From: Alphaproteobacteria bacterium
Lineage (GTDB): Bacteria; Pseudomonadota; Alphaproteobacteria; Micropepsales; Micropepsaceae
Reading direction: 5' to 3'
NCBI GenBank assembly: GCA_023259375.1
Contig: JAHFQC010000007.1
Coordinates: 100,043 to 133,993 of the forward strand
Length of the DNA: 33,951 nucleotides
Each line of letters starts with the position of its first letter. Position 1 is the first letter of the stretch. Positions 16,501-24,507 of the stretch are shown piece after piece. The position numbers and the translations under genes were made by a program. The notes under the pieces were generated by a model. That model made no database searches, had not been told where the DNA came from, and was given only the letters and a program-made list of their open reading frames with translations.

Positions 16501-19500
16501 GACACCGGACGCGATGCTGACGCCGTCATAGCTAGAACCGGCGCCGCCGTGCACCAGCGTACCCCCGCTGCTGCCCACCAGATAGTTCGCGGTTCCGTCG
16601 AACTGGTTTGTGGTGATCATGCCGCCGCTGATGTTCGCGACGCCGCTGACTTGCAGCGACGAAAGACCAAGCGCGAGCGTTCCCGAGGCCTGGGTATAGT
16701 TGCCGGTGACCACGACAATACTGTTCAGTTGCACGGTCGCGCCGGCGTTGACCAGCGAGCCCGTCCCGACATTGACTGCGTCGTTGAGCAGGATGCTGCC
16801 CGAGGCCAGCACGACGTTGCCGAGCGTATTCGTGATCGTACCCTGGCTGCCCGAAACATAACCGGTAAGTGTGCCAAACGTACCGCCCGTCCCGCCGATG
16901 AATACCAAGTCCTGCGCATGCGCGTTCTCGATGTTGCCCGCGATCACGCCGGTGTTGGTGATCGGTCCGAGCGTGCCGGCATTATAGATTGCCGCAATCG
17001 ATCCGCTGAGCGTCCCACTGTTGGTCAAGCTGCCCAGGCTACCCGTCGAGGCGACATAGAGGGCGTAGTCCGCGTTCAGCGTGCCGGTGTTCGACAGGCT
17101 GCCGAGGTTGGCACCGATATAGTTGTTGTTCGCCGTCACGATGAGGTTGTTGCCGCTGGCCCCGGCGCTGAGCGCCAAGCCCGTGATCGGCCCGGCCGTC
17201 ACCGACACACCGGCATAGCTCGAGCCTGTGCCGCCGGTAACCAGCGTCGCCGCCGTACTTCCCGCGAGGTAGTTGGCCACCACCGGCAAGTTGGTCGACA
17301 CCGTGCCGCCCGTCAGGCTGGCCGCGCCGCTGACGTTGAGCTGCTGACCCGTCGCCAGCACCAGCGTTCCCGCCGTCTGGCTATAATCGCCGGTGATGTT
17401 CGCGCTGTTCGTCAGGCTGAGCACCGCGCCGCTGTTCGACACGACATGCCCCGTTGCCACGACATCGTCGTTAAGCAGCAGGTTGCCCGAGGCGAACACC
17501 ACGTCGCCCGCTGTGTTGGTGATCGTGCCGCGCCCGCCACCGAGCCCGGTGAGCGTGCCGACGCTCGTACCGGTGCCTCCAGTGAACGTCAGCGCCTGCG
17601 CCGCCACATTCTCGATGTTGCCCGCGATCACGCCGGTGTTGGTGATCGGTCCGAGCATGCCGGCATTGTAGATTGCCGCAATCGATCCGCTGAGCGTCCC
17701 GCTGTTGGTCAAGCTGCCCAGGCTGCCCGTCGATGCGACATAGAGAGCGTTGGCGACTCCGCCGATGCTGCCGGTGTTGCCGATCGACGCCAGCGTGCCG
17801 CCGATATAATCGTTGCCGATGCCCAGCACGAGGTTGTTGCCGCTGGTGACAGCCGAAGCGATCAGCCCCGAAACGCCGGGCAGGCTGATGCTCGCCCCGA
17901 CGTAGCTAGATCCCGTACCACCCGCGACGAGCGTGCCTACAACAGAGCCGGCGATATAGTTGGAGGTAGCTGACAGACCGCCGACGGCGATCGTGCCTCC
18001 CGTGATGCTCGCTGCCTGGCTGACGACCAGCTTGCCCGCGCTGCCCAGGTTCAGCGTGCCGGCGCTTTGGCTGAAATTGCCGTTGATGTTGACGATCGTC
18101 GACAGCGTTATGTCCGCGCCGGTATTGCTGATGGTCAGCGCGCTGGCAGCGATGCCGACAGCAGTGATCGTGTCGTTGAGCAGCAGCGCGCCGGACGCGA
18201 AGGTGATATTTCCGCTCGCGCCGATCGTGCCCTGGCTCGTTCCGTTGAAACCGGTGAAGGTGCCGATCGCGCCGCCCGTGCCGCCGATGATCGTGCCGAT
18301 CAAACCGCCGAATTTGTTGATGTCACCGCGGATCAGGCCGCTGTTGGCGAGCGTGCCAAAGGTACCGGAAACCGCGTTGCTGGCGCCGGACATCGTGCCG
18401 CTGTTGTTGAGCAGGGTGATGACGCCGTTGTTCTGGATGGCGTTACCGGCGCCGGCGATCACGCCGCTGTTGGTCAGCGTGCCGATCGTGCCGGTGTTCA
18501 GGATCGCCCAGCTGTTGTTGCTGATCGTGCCGGTGTTGACCAGTTGGCCGATGCTGCCCTGGTTCCACAGCGCGGTGAAATTGTTGTCGGTGATAAGGCC
18601 CGCGTTGCTCAGCGTGCTGATCGTGCCGCGGTTGTTGATGCCGAACTGCACGCCGCCCAGCGTACCGGTGTTGCTGACAGTGCCGATGCTGCCGGTCGTC
18701 GCGACGTACAGGCCGGTGCTGGCACCGGAAATCACAGCGCTGTTCGCCAGCGTCGCCAGCGTGCCACCGACATAATCGTTGTTGACCGTCAGGCGCAGCG
18801 AGTTGGAAATAGTGGAGACCGACTTGTACAGGCCGGTCAGATTGTTGATCGTCACCGTCGCGCCGGCCAGGCTCAGCGTCGAACCGCTCAGCAGCGTATA
18901 GGTGCCGGCCAGGTAATTGCCGGTGCTGGCGAAGCTGGACTTGACCGTTCCCCCACTGACGTCAGCGGCGCCGCTGACGATCAGGCCGGCCGCGGTGGGG
19001 CTCAGGTCCAGCGTCCCGGCGGTCTGGCTGTAGGCGCCCGCGAGGTTGACGGTCGAATTGAGTTTGAGGGTCGCGCCCGAGTTGCTGACGGTGCGGCCGG
19101 TGGCGTTGATATTGTCGTTCAGCACCAGGTTGCCCGAGGCGAAGACCAGGTTGCTCAGCGTGTTGACGATGCTGCCCTGGTTGGTCAGCGTACTGCCGGT
19201 CAGCGTGCCGAAGGCGAGGCCGCTCCCACCCGTGATCGTCAGGGCGTTGGCGCTGGCATTGGTGATGCCGCCGGCGATCACGCCAGTATTGGCGATATTG
19301 AGCGCGGGCACACCCGATCCGAGATACAGCGCGATCGGGCCACTCACCGTTCCGCTGTTGATCAGCGAAGTGAAAACGCCGGCCCCGATCGAAATACCAT
19401 AGCTGCCGCCGCTGATCGTGCCGCTGTTGTTGATCGTGCCGATCGTACCGTTGGTATGGAAGATGCCGGCTTGGGTACCGATGATCCGGCCGGTATTGGT

Positions 19501-20265
19501 GATCTGGGACATCGTCCCTTGATTGTAGAGACCGCCGGTCACGCCACTGATCAGGCCACTATTGGTGATCTGGCCGATCGAAGCGGCGTTTATGTTGTTG
19601 CCCAGGCCGCTGCTGGAACTGCTGACGATCGTTCCGGTGTTGATCAGCGTCAGGATAGAGCCGCTATTGGCGATGCCGCCTGCGGCCCCTGCGGCCCCTG
19701 CGGCCACCGTAATCGTGCCCGCATTGTTGATGGTGTCAACACGCCCGCCGGGACCGATGAACAGGCCACGTGAGGAGCCCGAGATCATTCCGGTGTTGCT
19801 GAGCGATCCGATCGACCCGGGGGTGGAAATGGCCGTAAGGCCGCTGATCAGCCCGCTGTTGCTCAACACCCCAATCGTGCCGGCGTTACCGAGGAGAATG
19901 GCGGTCTTCGCCGCAGAAATCGTGCCGGTGAGATTGTTGTAGATGCCGGCCATGCTGACCGTGCCGATATTGATCGCCTTGCCCGTTGCGGCGGTGTCGA
20001 TCACCTTGCCGTCGTTCGTCAGCGAGCCCAACGTCGAACCCACCGTGCCAATGATGGTGAGGGCATAGGGGGTGGCGGAGTTGATCGTCCCCGTCGAGGT
20101 GATCGTTAAATTTGTGCCTGGGGACACCGTGGCGTCCCAGTCCACCGCGGCAGAGGAACTGGTTATCGTGCTATCTTGGGCTAAAACGGGCTGCATCACG
20201 GCAATGGCGATGACGCTCAGAGACGAGCCAGCGAGGACCGCATTGCGGAATTTCGAGTGCGTCAT
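13591..20265 (-). CDS. Giant type Va autotransporter adhesin with repeated beta-helix modules
   Basis: This 2,224-residue protein has an N-terminal signal peptide (residues 1-30, ending PVLAQ), a very long passenger and a C-terminal autotransporter barrel of about 280 residues beginning near HGAVWGQLLF and ending in KLTVNF. The passenger is a ladder of short repeats of the type NTGTISG / NSGTLSG. These alternate with six larger modules containing GTLTG, FASGNLLLND, SNSGA, YSQTAGTL, GNYLAGS-like and NDYIGGTL-like segments, as expected for a right-handed beta-helix adhesin. It is rich in Gly, Ser, Thr and Asn and has almost no Cys. Modules 3 and 5 are nearly identical at DNA level. The ATG at 20265 has GGGG seven bases upstream. 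The TPR-glycosyltransferase and TPR-sulfotransferase genes precede it on the same strand, so they may modify it. A role in adhesion or biofilm is inferred from the family. Confidence 0.94.
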   Translation of the reverse strand: MTHSKFRNAVLAGSSLSVIAIAVMQPVLAQDSTITSSSAAVDWDATVSPGTNLTITSTGTINSATPYALTIIGTVGSTLGSLTNDGKVIDTAATGKAINIGTVSMAGIYNNLTGTISAAKTAILLGNAGTIGVLSNSGLISGLTAISTPGSIGSLSNTGMISGSSRGLFIGPGGRVDTINNAGTITVAAGAAGAAGGIANSGSILTLINTGTIVSSSSSGLGNNINAASIGQITNSGLISGVTGGLYNQGTMSQITNTGRIIGTQAGIFHTNGTIGTINNSGTISGGSYGISIGAGVFTSLINSGTVSGPIALYLGSGVPALNIANTGVIAGGITNASANALTITGGSGLAFGTLTGSTLTNQGSIVNTLSNLVFASGNLVLNDNINATGRTVSNSGATLKLNSTVNLAGAYSQTAGTLDLSPTAAGLIVSGAADVSGGTVKSSFASTGNYLAGTYTLLSGSTLSLAGATVTINNLTGLYKSVSTISNSLRLTVNNDYVGGTLATLANSAVISGASTGLYVATTGSIGTVSNTGTLGGVQFGINNRGTISTLSNAGLITDNNFTALWNQGSIGQLVNTGTISNNSWAILNTGTIGTLTNSGVIAGAGNAIQNNGVITLLNNSGTMSGASNAVSGTFGTLANSGLIRGDINKFGGLIGTIIGGTGGAIGTFTGFNGTSQGTIGASGNITFASGALLLNDTITAVGIAASALTISNTGADITLSTIVNINGNFSQSAGTLNLGSAGKLVVSQAASITGGTIAVGGLSATSNYIAGSVVGTLVAGGTGSSYVGASISLPGVSGLIASAVTSGNNLVLGIGNDYIGGTLASIGNTGSIGGVANALYVASTGSLGSLTNSGTLSGSIAAIYNAGMLGPITNTGVIAGNIENVAAQALTFTGGTGTSVGTLTGLGGGRGTITNTAGDVVFASGNLLLNDDVVATGHVVSNSGAVLSLTNSANITGDYSQTAGTLVLATGQQLNVSGAASLTGGTVSTNLPVVANYLAGSTAATLVTGGTGSSYAGVSVTAGPITGLALSAGASGNNLIVTANNNYIGANLGSLSNTGTLNADYALYVASTGSLGSLTNSGTLSGSIAAIYNAGTLGPITNTGVIAGNIENAHAQDLVFIGGTGGTFGTLTGYVSGSQGTITNTLGNVVLASGSILLNDAVNVGTGSLVNAGATVQLNSIVVVTGNYTQASGTLALGLSSLQVSGVANISGGMITTNQFDGTANYLVGSSGGTLVHGGAGSSYDGVSIASGVTGLEIATSIGTIGSNVDLLLTARNDYIGGTLASLTNTGTISGVTTAAFVASTGSIGTLSNSGVLGGSLYGVNNRGTIGTILNAGSLIDAPAVLAAGLNNSGAIGVVVNQGTISGAARGLYNGGRLDSLTNGGTISGGAYGMLNAGTLGPISNSGLIQGATAISNEVSGLLGPITNTGVIAGNIENVAAQALTFTGGTGASVGTLTGLGGGRGTITNTAGDVVFASGNLLLNDDVVATGHVVSNSGAVLSLTNSANITGDYSQTAGTLVLATGQQLNVSGAASLTGGTVSTNLPVVANYLAGSTAATLVTGGTGSSYAGVSVTAGPITGLALSAGASGNNLIVTANNNYIGANLGSLSNTGTLNADYALYVASTGSLGSLTNSGTLSGSIAAIYNAGTLGPITNTGVIAGNIENRSTADLRIAGGAGTGFGVLTGYAAGSQGTITNVSSNVVLSGNILLNNAVNLGTHSLVADGASLQVNSPVAVTGNYTQTGGTLLIGITSTAAYGQLAVSGSAALSGTNVKLVALGGSPVAAGTAYTVVKANGTLTYSNLTASVAGSEGSFSTISSNGTNGLVLSVGDNSQPTRFTPTGIEAGGAGVGTGAALDAIVDGADGNSAALPVITDVLLPLAVLPEPEQQRAILQLSPAQLTPQVIAVAVSPAVNAIFQHQEVLAANVSAGEERGMSAGSQGLHGAVWGQLLFNTAKRDAEAGASPYAAHSFGVMAGVDLLGAPNFVAGGALSWVNSAANGRGALMGSRTRLDSFQTTGYFTWQPGIPEATGLNIDGQLGFGYNVYKQQRRIDFLGTTATASFDGQQYLGSLRASYTLPLSETASVTPFAGVREVHLHNPAYTESGAGAANLQVGEMDVDSFSHEIGFKGEAVIDTAVGRFTPSLKLGWTHSYVNGPIPLTAVLGGVTFTSTSARLARDGALVGAGLSFMRTDWMRIGAEYDGEFRSAFQSHTGTVKLTVNF
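15263..15995. repeat. 733-bp direct repeat, copy B, in the autotransporter gene
   Basis: This stretch is the same as 16925-17657 except for one base (C at 15906, T at 17568, giving Ala or Thr). It encodes about residues 1424-1667. The offset of 1,662 bp is a multiple of three. Confidence 0.9.
16925..17657. repeat. 733-bp direct repeat, copy A, in the autotransporter gene
   Basis: This is the partner of 15263-15995 and encodes about residues 870-1113. Recombination between the copies would remove or add exactly 554 codons in frame. A shorter diverged copy of its first 135 bases follows directly, from about 17620. Confidence 0.9.
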
Positions 20266-20392
20266 CGTTGCCCCATTTATCGCCCATGGTTCGGACGTTC
20301 CGAATCCTATGCGCTACAAGCTACTACGCCCACAAAAAACTAAATAGTTATAAACCTCATTTCACCGAAACGACCATTTAGTGCGTGGAGTC

Positions 20393-20404
20393 ATTGTATA
20401 CAAT
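20393..20404. promoter_or_regulatory. Palindrome ATTGTATACAAT upstream of the autotransporter
   Basis: A perfect 12-bp palindrome lies in the AT-rich 171-base gap between the glycosyltransferase stop and the autotransporter start, 128 bases before the ATG. Similar TTGTATACAA sites are bound by GntR-family regulators, so it may be an operator over an independent adhesin promoter. No regulator of that kind is in the window. Confidence 0.4.
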
Positions 20405-20436
20405 TAGTGTGATACGTCGCTCCCGCGCGCCTTTGT

Positions 20437-21606
20437 CTAACGGCCGCGTTTCCGCTCGACCAACGCGGCCGCGACGCGATCAATTACTTGATCCCATCTC
20501 CCCCATTCGGTCTGGCGGAAGAGCCGTACCGATGGATACCAGGGGGTGTCGTCTCGACCTTGCAGCCAACGCCAGTCCGGCAGAAGCGGTAGCAACACCC
20601 AGGCCGGTCGGCCGAGCGCGCCCGCCAGATGGACCGGCGAGCTGTCGATCGAGATCAGCAGGTCCACTTCGGAAAGGATCGCCGCCGTGTCTTCGAAGTC
20701 ACGGATTTCTGGGCTCAGGCTGATGAGGTTCATTCCCGGAGGCGGCATCAGCGCATCGCTTTCGGTCGGCCCTTTCTGGATCGAGAAGAAGGTGACGCCC
20801 TCCTGCGCCAACGGCGCCAGCTGCACGAGCGACATCGAGCGGTTGGCATCGTTCATATGCGTCGGGCGCCCCGCCCACAGGCACGCGACCTTCAACCCGG
20901 AATAAGGCTCCAGCCGTTTTCGCCACGCCGCGCGCCGATCCGGCAGCGCGGACAGGTACGGCATCGGATCTCCCGGAAGGTCGCTGAGCCGGAGCCCCAT
21001 CGCCATAGGCAGGCTCATCATCTCGCAATGCAGGTCGAACGGCGGCGGCAATTCCCCGCGCAGCGTGATCGCGTCGAATCCCCCCATGCGACGCGCGATG
21101 CTCGCCATCTCATGGTTGATCTCGAGCACCACATGCGCCTGGCTACGCACCTTTGCCCACGCGACCATGCGCATGAACTGGAAGGTGTCGCCATAGCCCT
21201 GCTCGTCGTAGATCAGCAACGTCTGGCCGGGAATCGGGCGCCCGTCCCACCGCGGGCGCTGCACCTTGCGCTCAATGCGGGAGGTATGGGCCAGGCTGTA
21301 GCGATAGGTGTATTCGCGCCAGCCGCGCTCGAATTCGCCGAGCAACAACAGCGTCTCCGACAAATCGAAGCGCGTGGGAAAATGCCCGGGCAACGCATCG
21401 ACCAGCATCTCCTGAATGGGTCTAGCCTCTGCGACACGTCCCTGCACGCGCAACGCCCGCGCCAGCAGTGCCCAGAGGCTTATCGCCCCGCCGCCACCCG
21501 CTAGCAACGGGCGCACCATTGCCTCGACCTCCGCACCGCGCCCCGCCGCCAGCAGGGCAGCTGCCTGTGCTTCCAATTGCTTGAGGTCCACGACGGAGCT
21601 GCTCAA
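20437..21606 (-). CDS. TPR-linked glycosyltransferase with heptosyltransferase-like (GT9-type) C-terminus
   Basis: This 389-residue protein has a short TPR-like helical N-terminus (residues about 1-110, ending ERGWREYTYRY) and a C-terminal GT-B half. The half carries VACLWAGRPTH, FFSIQKG, DLLISIDSSPVHLAGALGRP and WVLLPLLPDWRWLQGRDDTPWYPS, with a VRLFRQ tail. This is the layout of proteobacterial TPR proteins whose C-terminus resembles ADP-heptose:LPS heptosyltransferases. The reaction is likely transfer of a sugar, possibly heptose, to a protein or glycan in the cytoplasm. The start is TTG at 21606, which overlaps the sulfotransferase stop as TTGA, so the genes are translationally coupled. 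The giant adhesin follows 171 bases downstream, and an ADP-heptose pair lies beyond it, making the adhesin a plausible acceptor. That role is inference. Confidence 0.82.
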   Translation of the reverse strand: MSSSVVDLKQLEAQAAALLAAGRGAEVEAMVRPLLAGGGGAISLWALLARALRVQGRVAEARPIQEMLVDALPGHFPTRFDLSETLLLLGEFERGWREYTYRYSLAHTSRIERKVQRPRWDGRPIPGQTLLIYDEQGYGDTFQFMRMVAWAKVRSQAHVVLEINHEMASIARRMGGFDAITLRGELPPPFDLHCEMMSLPMAMGLRLSDLPGDPMPYLSALPDRRAAWRKRLEPYSGLKVACLWAGRPTHMNDANRSMSLVQLAPLAQEGVTFFSIQKGPTESDALMPPPGMNLISLSPEIRDFEDTAAILSEVDLLISIDSSPVHLAGALGRPAWVLLPLLPDWRWLQGRDDTPWYPSVRLFRQTEWGRWDQVIDRVAAALVERKRGR

Positions 21607-23780
21607 TGCGCACCCACGGACTTTTCGGCGCCTTTCACAGCGGGCTTGCCGGAGCGCTTGGGCTTGGCGCCACCGAGCTCCTCAGACACCGCGGCAAACT
21701 CGGGATCGATACCCAGACCTTCCAGCAGCGGCCCCAGATGGCGAGCATAACGGCGCCAGCGTCCGATGCTGCTGGAGTAGAGCGGAGTACGCACCTGATT
21801 AAGGCTCGCCGTGCGGATGGTGCGCGACGTCTGGTGGAAATCGATGCAGGCGGGGCTCCAGTCAAGTCCGCAGAAGTCCGTCAGCCGACGCGCCTGGGGC
21901 TCGATGTCCGCGACGATGTCCTCGTAGCGCACCTCGATGAAGCGATCCGCCGGGAGCACGCTGCGCCAATGCTCCATCAGACGTTCATAGTTGCGATAAA
22001 AGCATGCAAGTTCGCCCTGATCGTAGCTGAACAGCTGCTCACGCATGAACAATTTGGTGTAGCACGACAGGCAGGTGTCGACCGGATCGCGCTGCACATG
22101 AATGATCCGCGCCTCGGGCAGGATGCGATTGATGAGGCCCGCGAACAGGAAATTGGAGGGCATCTTGTCCACCAGCCGGCGATGGTTGCCCGCGAGCGGG
22201 CGGATCGCATCCAGATAATGGTTGCCCAAGACGACTTCGTTTTCCGAAGTCAGATGCCGCGCGATCGCCGGAAATCCTCCGGCCTGATTGACCAGATTCT
22301 GCATGATCGCCTGCTCGCCTGCGCCGAAAATGGCCGGGTGTGACGCGAGAATCTGCTCGACCAGCGTCGTCCCCGATCGCGGCATGCCGACCACGAATAC
22401 CGCCAGATCGCTGCCCGCGGTCGCGGCGCGAGGCCGCGCGAACATTTCGGACGGAAAGGCCGCGACAATCTCGGAAATCCAGCGGTCGATCGCAGCTGAA
22501 TCATACGTGAACGTGGCGCGCTTCTGGCGATTACCCTCGTCCAGATGCGTGAACGCGCGCTCGGTGTCGCCGGCATCCAGCCATGCCTTGCCGATGGCGA
22601 AATGCAGCGCGATCCGATCCGCCCGGACCTGCAGTCCGTCCGAGCCCAGCAAGGCTTCCATCCCGGCGATCGCGGGATCGCCCGGCGTGAAGTGGTGCAG
22701 ATCCGCCAGGTTGAACCAAGCCGACACGGAGCGCGGGAACTGTGCCAGCACATGATCGAAGGCAGCCTTGGCGCCGTCGCGGTCGCCCTGCTCCATGAGC
22801 ACGACGCCGCGGTTGATCAGCGCCTTTTCACGGACGAGCCCCGGCAATTGGGCGGCGCGGTCGAACGCCGCCAGCGCCTCGTCGGTCTTGTCCTGTGCCT
22901 GCAGCACTTCCCCTAGGATATTCAGCGCTTCGCCATTATCCGGCGCGGCCGCGACGGCGCGGCGCGCATCCATGACCGCTACATCCAGCCGGCCCAGGCG
23001 GCGCAATATGGTCGCCCGGACGCCCAGCGCGCCGACATGCAGCGGCGCGTAGGTCAGCAGCGAATCGACCCAGCGCAGGGCATCCTCATAGCGATCGCGT
23101 GACACCTCAACGGCGGCCGCGTTGATATAGGCATCCGACAGCCGGGGATTGGCGTCGATCGCGCGGCGCGCGAGGGACAGCGCCTCGTCGAGCTGTCCGA
23201 GATCATTCAGCAGGTTGGCAAGATTGCTGAGCGCCTCGGCATAGTTGGGCGCAAGCTTGAGCGCCTGCTCATATTCCACGCGCGCCTGGTCCAGTCGTCC
23301 CAGCCGCTTGAGCGTGTTGCCCAGATTGTTGTGGGCCTCGGCATAATCGGGCTGCAGCGCGACGACACGCTGGAGGCAGGTCAGGCTCTCCTCGAGCTTG
23401 CCGGCTTCCTGTAGGATAATCCCGAGGTTGTTCCAGCCAGCGACTAAGGTCGCGTCCATGGCTATGGCCCGACGGCCAGCCTGTTCCGCTTCCGCGAGAT
23501 GCCCGCCCTGCCGACACATCTCGGCAAGATTGCTCAGGTAGATGGCGGGCGCGCGCGGAGCCTGACAGGCGCGTCGCAGGTGATCGATCGCGAGATCCAC
23601 ATTGCCATAGGCATGCGCCATAAGCCCCATCAGATGCAGCGCATCCGACTGTCCGGGCCAAAGCGCGAGCACCTGCTGGCAGAGCCGTTCGGCCTGATCG
23701 GCCTGACCGGCATTCCAATGGGCGTTGGCCTGACCCAGCGCTTGCTCGATCGTGAGGTTCTGCTGTTGCGGCGCGGTCAT
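21603..23780 (-). CDS. TPR-repeat sulfotransferase
   Basis: This 725-residue cytoplasmic protein joins about ten tetratricopeptide repeats (residues about 10-400, for example AEAHNNLGNTLKRLGRLDQA and AEALSNLANLLNDLGQLDEA) to a PAPS-dependent sulfotransferase domain. The 5'-phosphosulfate loop is GMPRSGTTLVEQIL starting at residue 465. The 3'-phosphate-binding segment is RIIHVQRDPVDTCLSCY near residue 560, and KMPSNFLFAG and RYEDIVADIEPQ are also typical. The loop resembles that of tyrosylprotein sulfotransferases. I chose the ATG at 23780 (MTAPQQQ); the frame is open to a TTG at 23858, but the added residues look unlike the family. The protein ends in a lysine-rich tail. TPR arrays bind extended peptides, so a protein substrate is plausible; the neighbouring autotransporter is the obvious candidate but unproven. 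Confidence 0.9.
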   Translation of the reverse strand: MTAPQQQNLTIEQALGQANAHWNAGQADQAERLCQQVLALWPGQSDALHLMGLMAHAYGNVDLAIDHLRRACQAPRAPAIYLSNLAEMCRQGGHLAEAEQAGRRAIAMDATLVAGWNNLGIILQEAGKLEESLTCLQRVVALQPDYAEAHNNLGNTLKRLGRLDQARVEYEQALKLAPNYAEALSNLANLLNDLGQLDEALSLARRAIDANPRLSDAYINAAAVEVSRDRYEDALRWVDSLLTYAPLHVGALGVRATILRRLGRLDVAVMDARRAVAAAPDNGEALNILGEVLQAQDKTDEALAAFDRAAQLPGLVREKALINRGVVLMEQGDRDGAKAAFDHVLAQFPRSVSAWFNLADLHHFTPGDPAIAGMEALLGSDGLQVRADRIALHFAIGKAWLDAGDTERAFTHLDEGNRQKRATFTYDSAAIDRWISEIVAAFPSEMFARPRAATAGSDLAVFVVGMPRSGTTLVEQILASHPAIFGAGEQAIMQNLVNQAGGFPAIARHLTSENEVVLGNHYLDAIRPLAGNHRRLVDKMPSNFLFAGLINRILPEARIIHVQRDPVDTCLSCYTKLFMREQLFSYDQGELACFYRNYERLMEHWRSVLPADRFIEVRYEDIVADIEPQARRLTDFCGLDWSPACIDFHQTSRTIRTASLNQVRTPLYSSSIGRWRRYARHLGPLLEGLGIDPEFAAVSEELGGAKPKRSGKPAVKGAEKSVGAH

Positions 23781-23870
23781 GATCGTCGATGCTTTTTCCG
23801 AAAGAGAGAGCCGAATTGGGGTTGGCAACCGACAGCCGGTGTGACCTTTCGGCCGCAATTACCCGCAGGA

Positions 23871-23891
23871 CCGGCCTTACGCGAAGGCCGG
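23871..23891. other. Perfect 8-bp hairpin upstream of the sulfotransferase gene
   Basis: CCGGCCTT (23871-23878) pairs with AAGGCCGG (23884-23891) around a five-base loop. There is no T-run on either strand, so it is not a standard terminator. It lies in the 221-base gap between the decayed hldE and the sulfotransferase start, which holds no other recognisable gene. Confidence 0.4.
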
Positions 23892-24001
23892 ACGCCAGTT
23901 CCTATAGCTGAAAATAGCTGTCGCCGCATCAATCATGGTGAATGCAAACGACGCATACATTACCGAACTGCCTATCCGCCGCTGGGCCACGTATGCCCCC
24001 C

Positions 24002-24505
24002 TCATCGACCGAGCGCGGCGAAAACCGACGTGGTTGACCGACCTGCGAGCAGCGGCACGATCAAGACCAGCCCCCGTGTTCGCGAGCGATATCCACGCCG
24101 ACGATGCAATCTTCGGTGTAGGCACCGCCTTTGACGAGGACATCCGGTCGGATCGCTTTGATCAGTTCCAGCGGCGTATTCTCCTCAAACATCACAACCT
24201 GATCGACCGCCGCCAGGCCGCCCAACACCTCCGCGCGAGACGAAGTCGTTCACCGGGCATAATCAGGCCTGGGGGCCAAAACCGACATCGGCAGCAACTC
24301 GGTCATCGAATGCGTGCGCTGGTGCGTCCGTTCTTCAAGATCGGCGCGCACCTCCTCGCGCCCCGCCATGACGACAGGCACCGGGGCTTCAGGCGAAATG
24401 TGGCTCGTCTCGCCGATGATGTAGCGGTCGACCATGGCATCGTCCGACCACGAGGATGTGGGGGCGAACGGATTCGGCGGTGGCCGCCATCTCCGCCATT
24501 GCCAT
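24002..24505 (-). pseudogene. hldE: Decayed, internally deleted hldE (heptose kinase/adenylyltransferase)
   Basis: Intact HldE has a ribokinase-like domain that phosphorylates heptose 7-phosphate and a C-terminal adenylyltransferase domain, together about 480 residues. Here only about 168 codons remain. From ATG 24505 the N-terminus reads SVRPHILVVG, then after a frame change DAMVDRYIIGETSHISPEAP and VPVVMAGREEVR, the kinase start. The core is gone. The C-terminal half resumes with [34 protein letters not shown] and [12 protein letters not shown], and after another frame change [20 protein letters not shown], ending at TGA 24004-24002. At least two frame changes and a large internal deletion make it non-functional. 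It lies upstream of the sulfotransferase on the same strand, suggesting an ancestral hldE-sulfotransferase-glycosyltransferase-adhesin unit. Confidence 0.85.
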
Positions 24506-24507
24506 GG

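Noticed and set aside
13624..19773. Several plus-strand open frames of 270-570 codons opposite the autotransporter
   Set aside because: They mirror the repeated adhesin sequence, repeat with the same period and show no family likeness.
13591..20265. Repeats considered as a CRISPR array
   Set aside because: The repeats are coding, irregular in length and without constant spacers; they encode NTG/NSG beta-helix rungs.
20437..21606. Calling the TPR-glycosyltransferase a bona fide BAHT autotransporter heptosyltransferase
   Set aside because: The iron-binding cysteine pattern of TibC-type BAHT enzymes is not visible. Only a general GT9-like C-terminus is supported.
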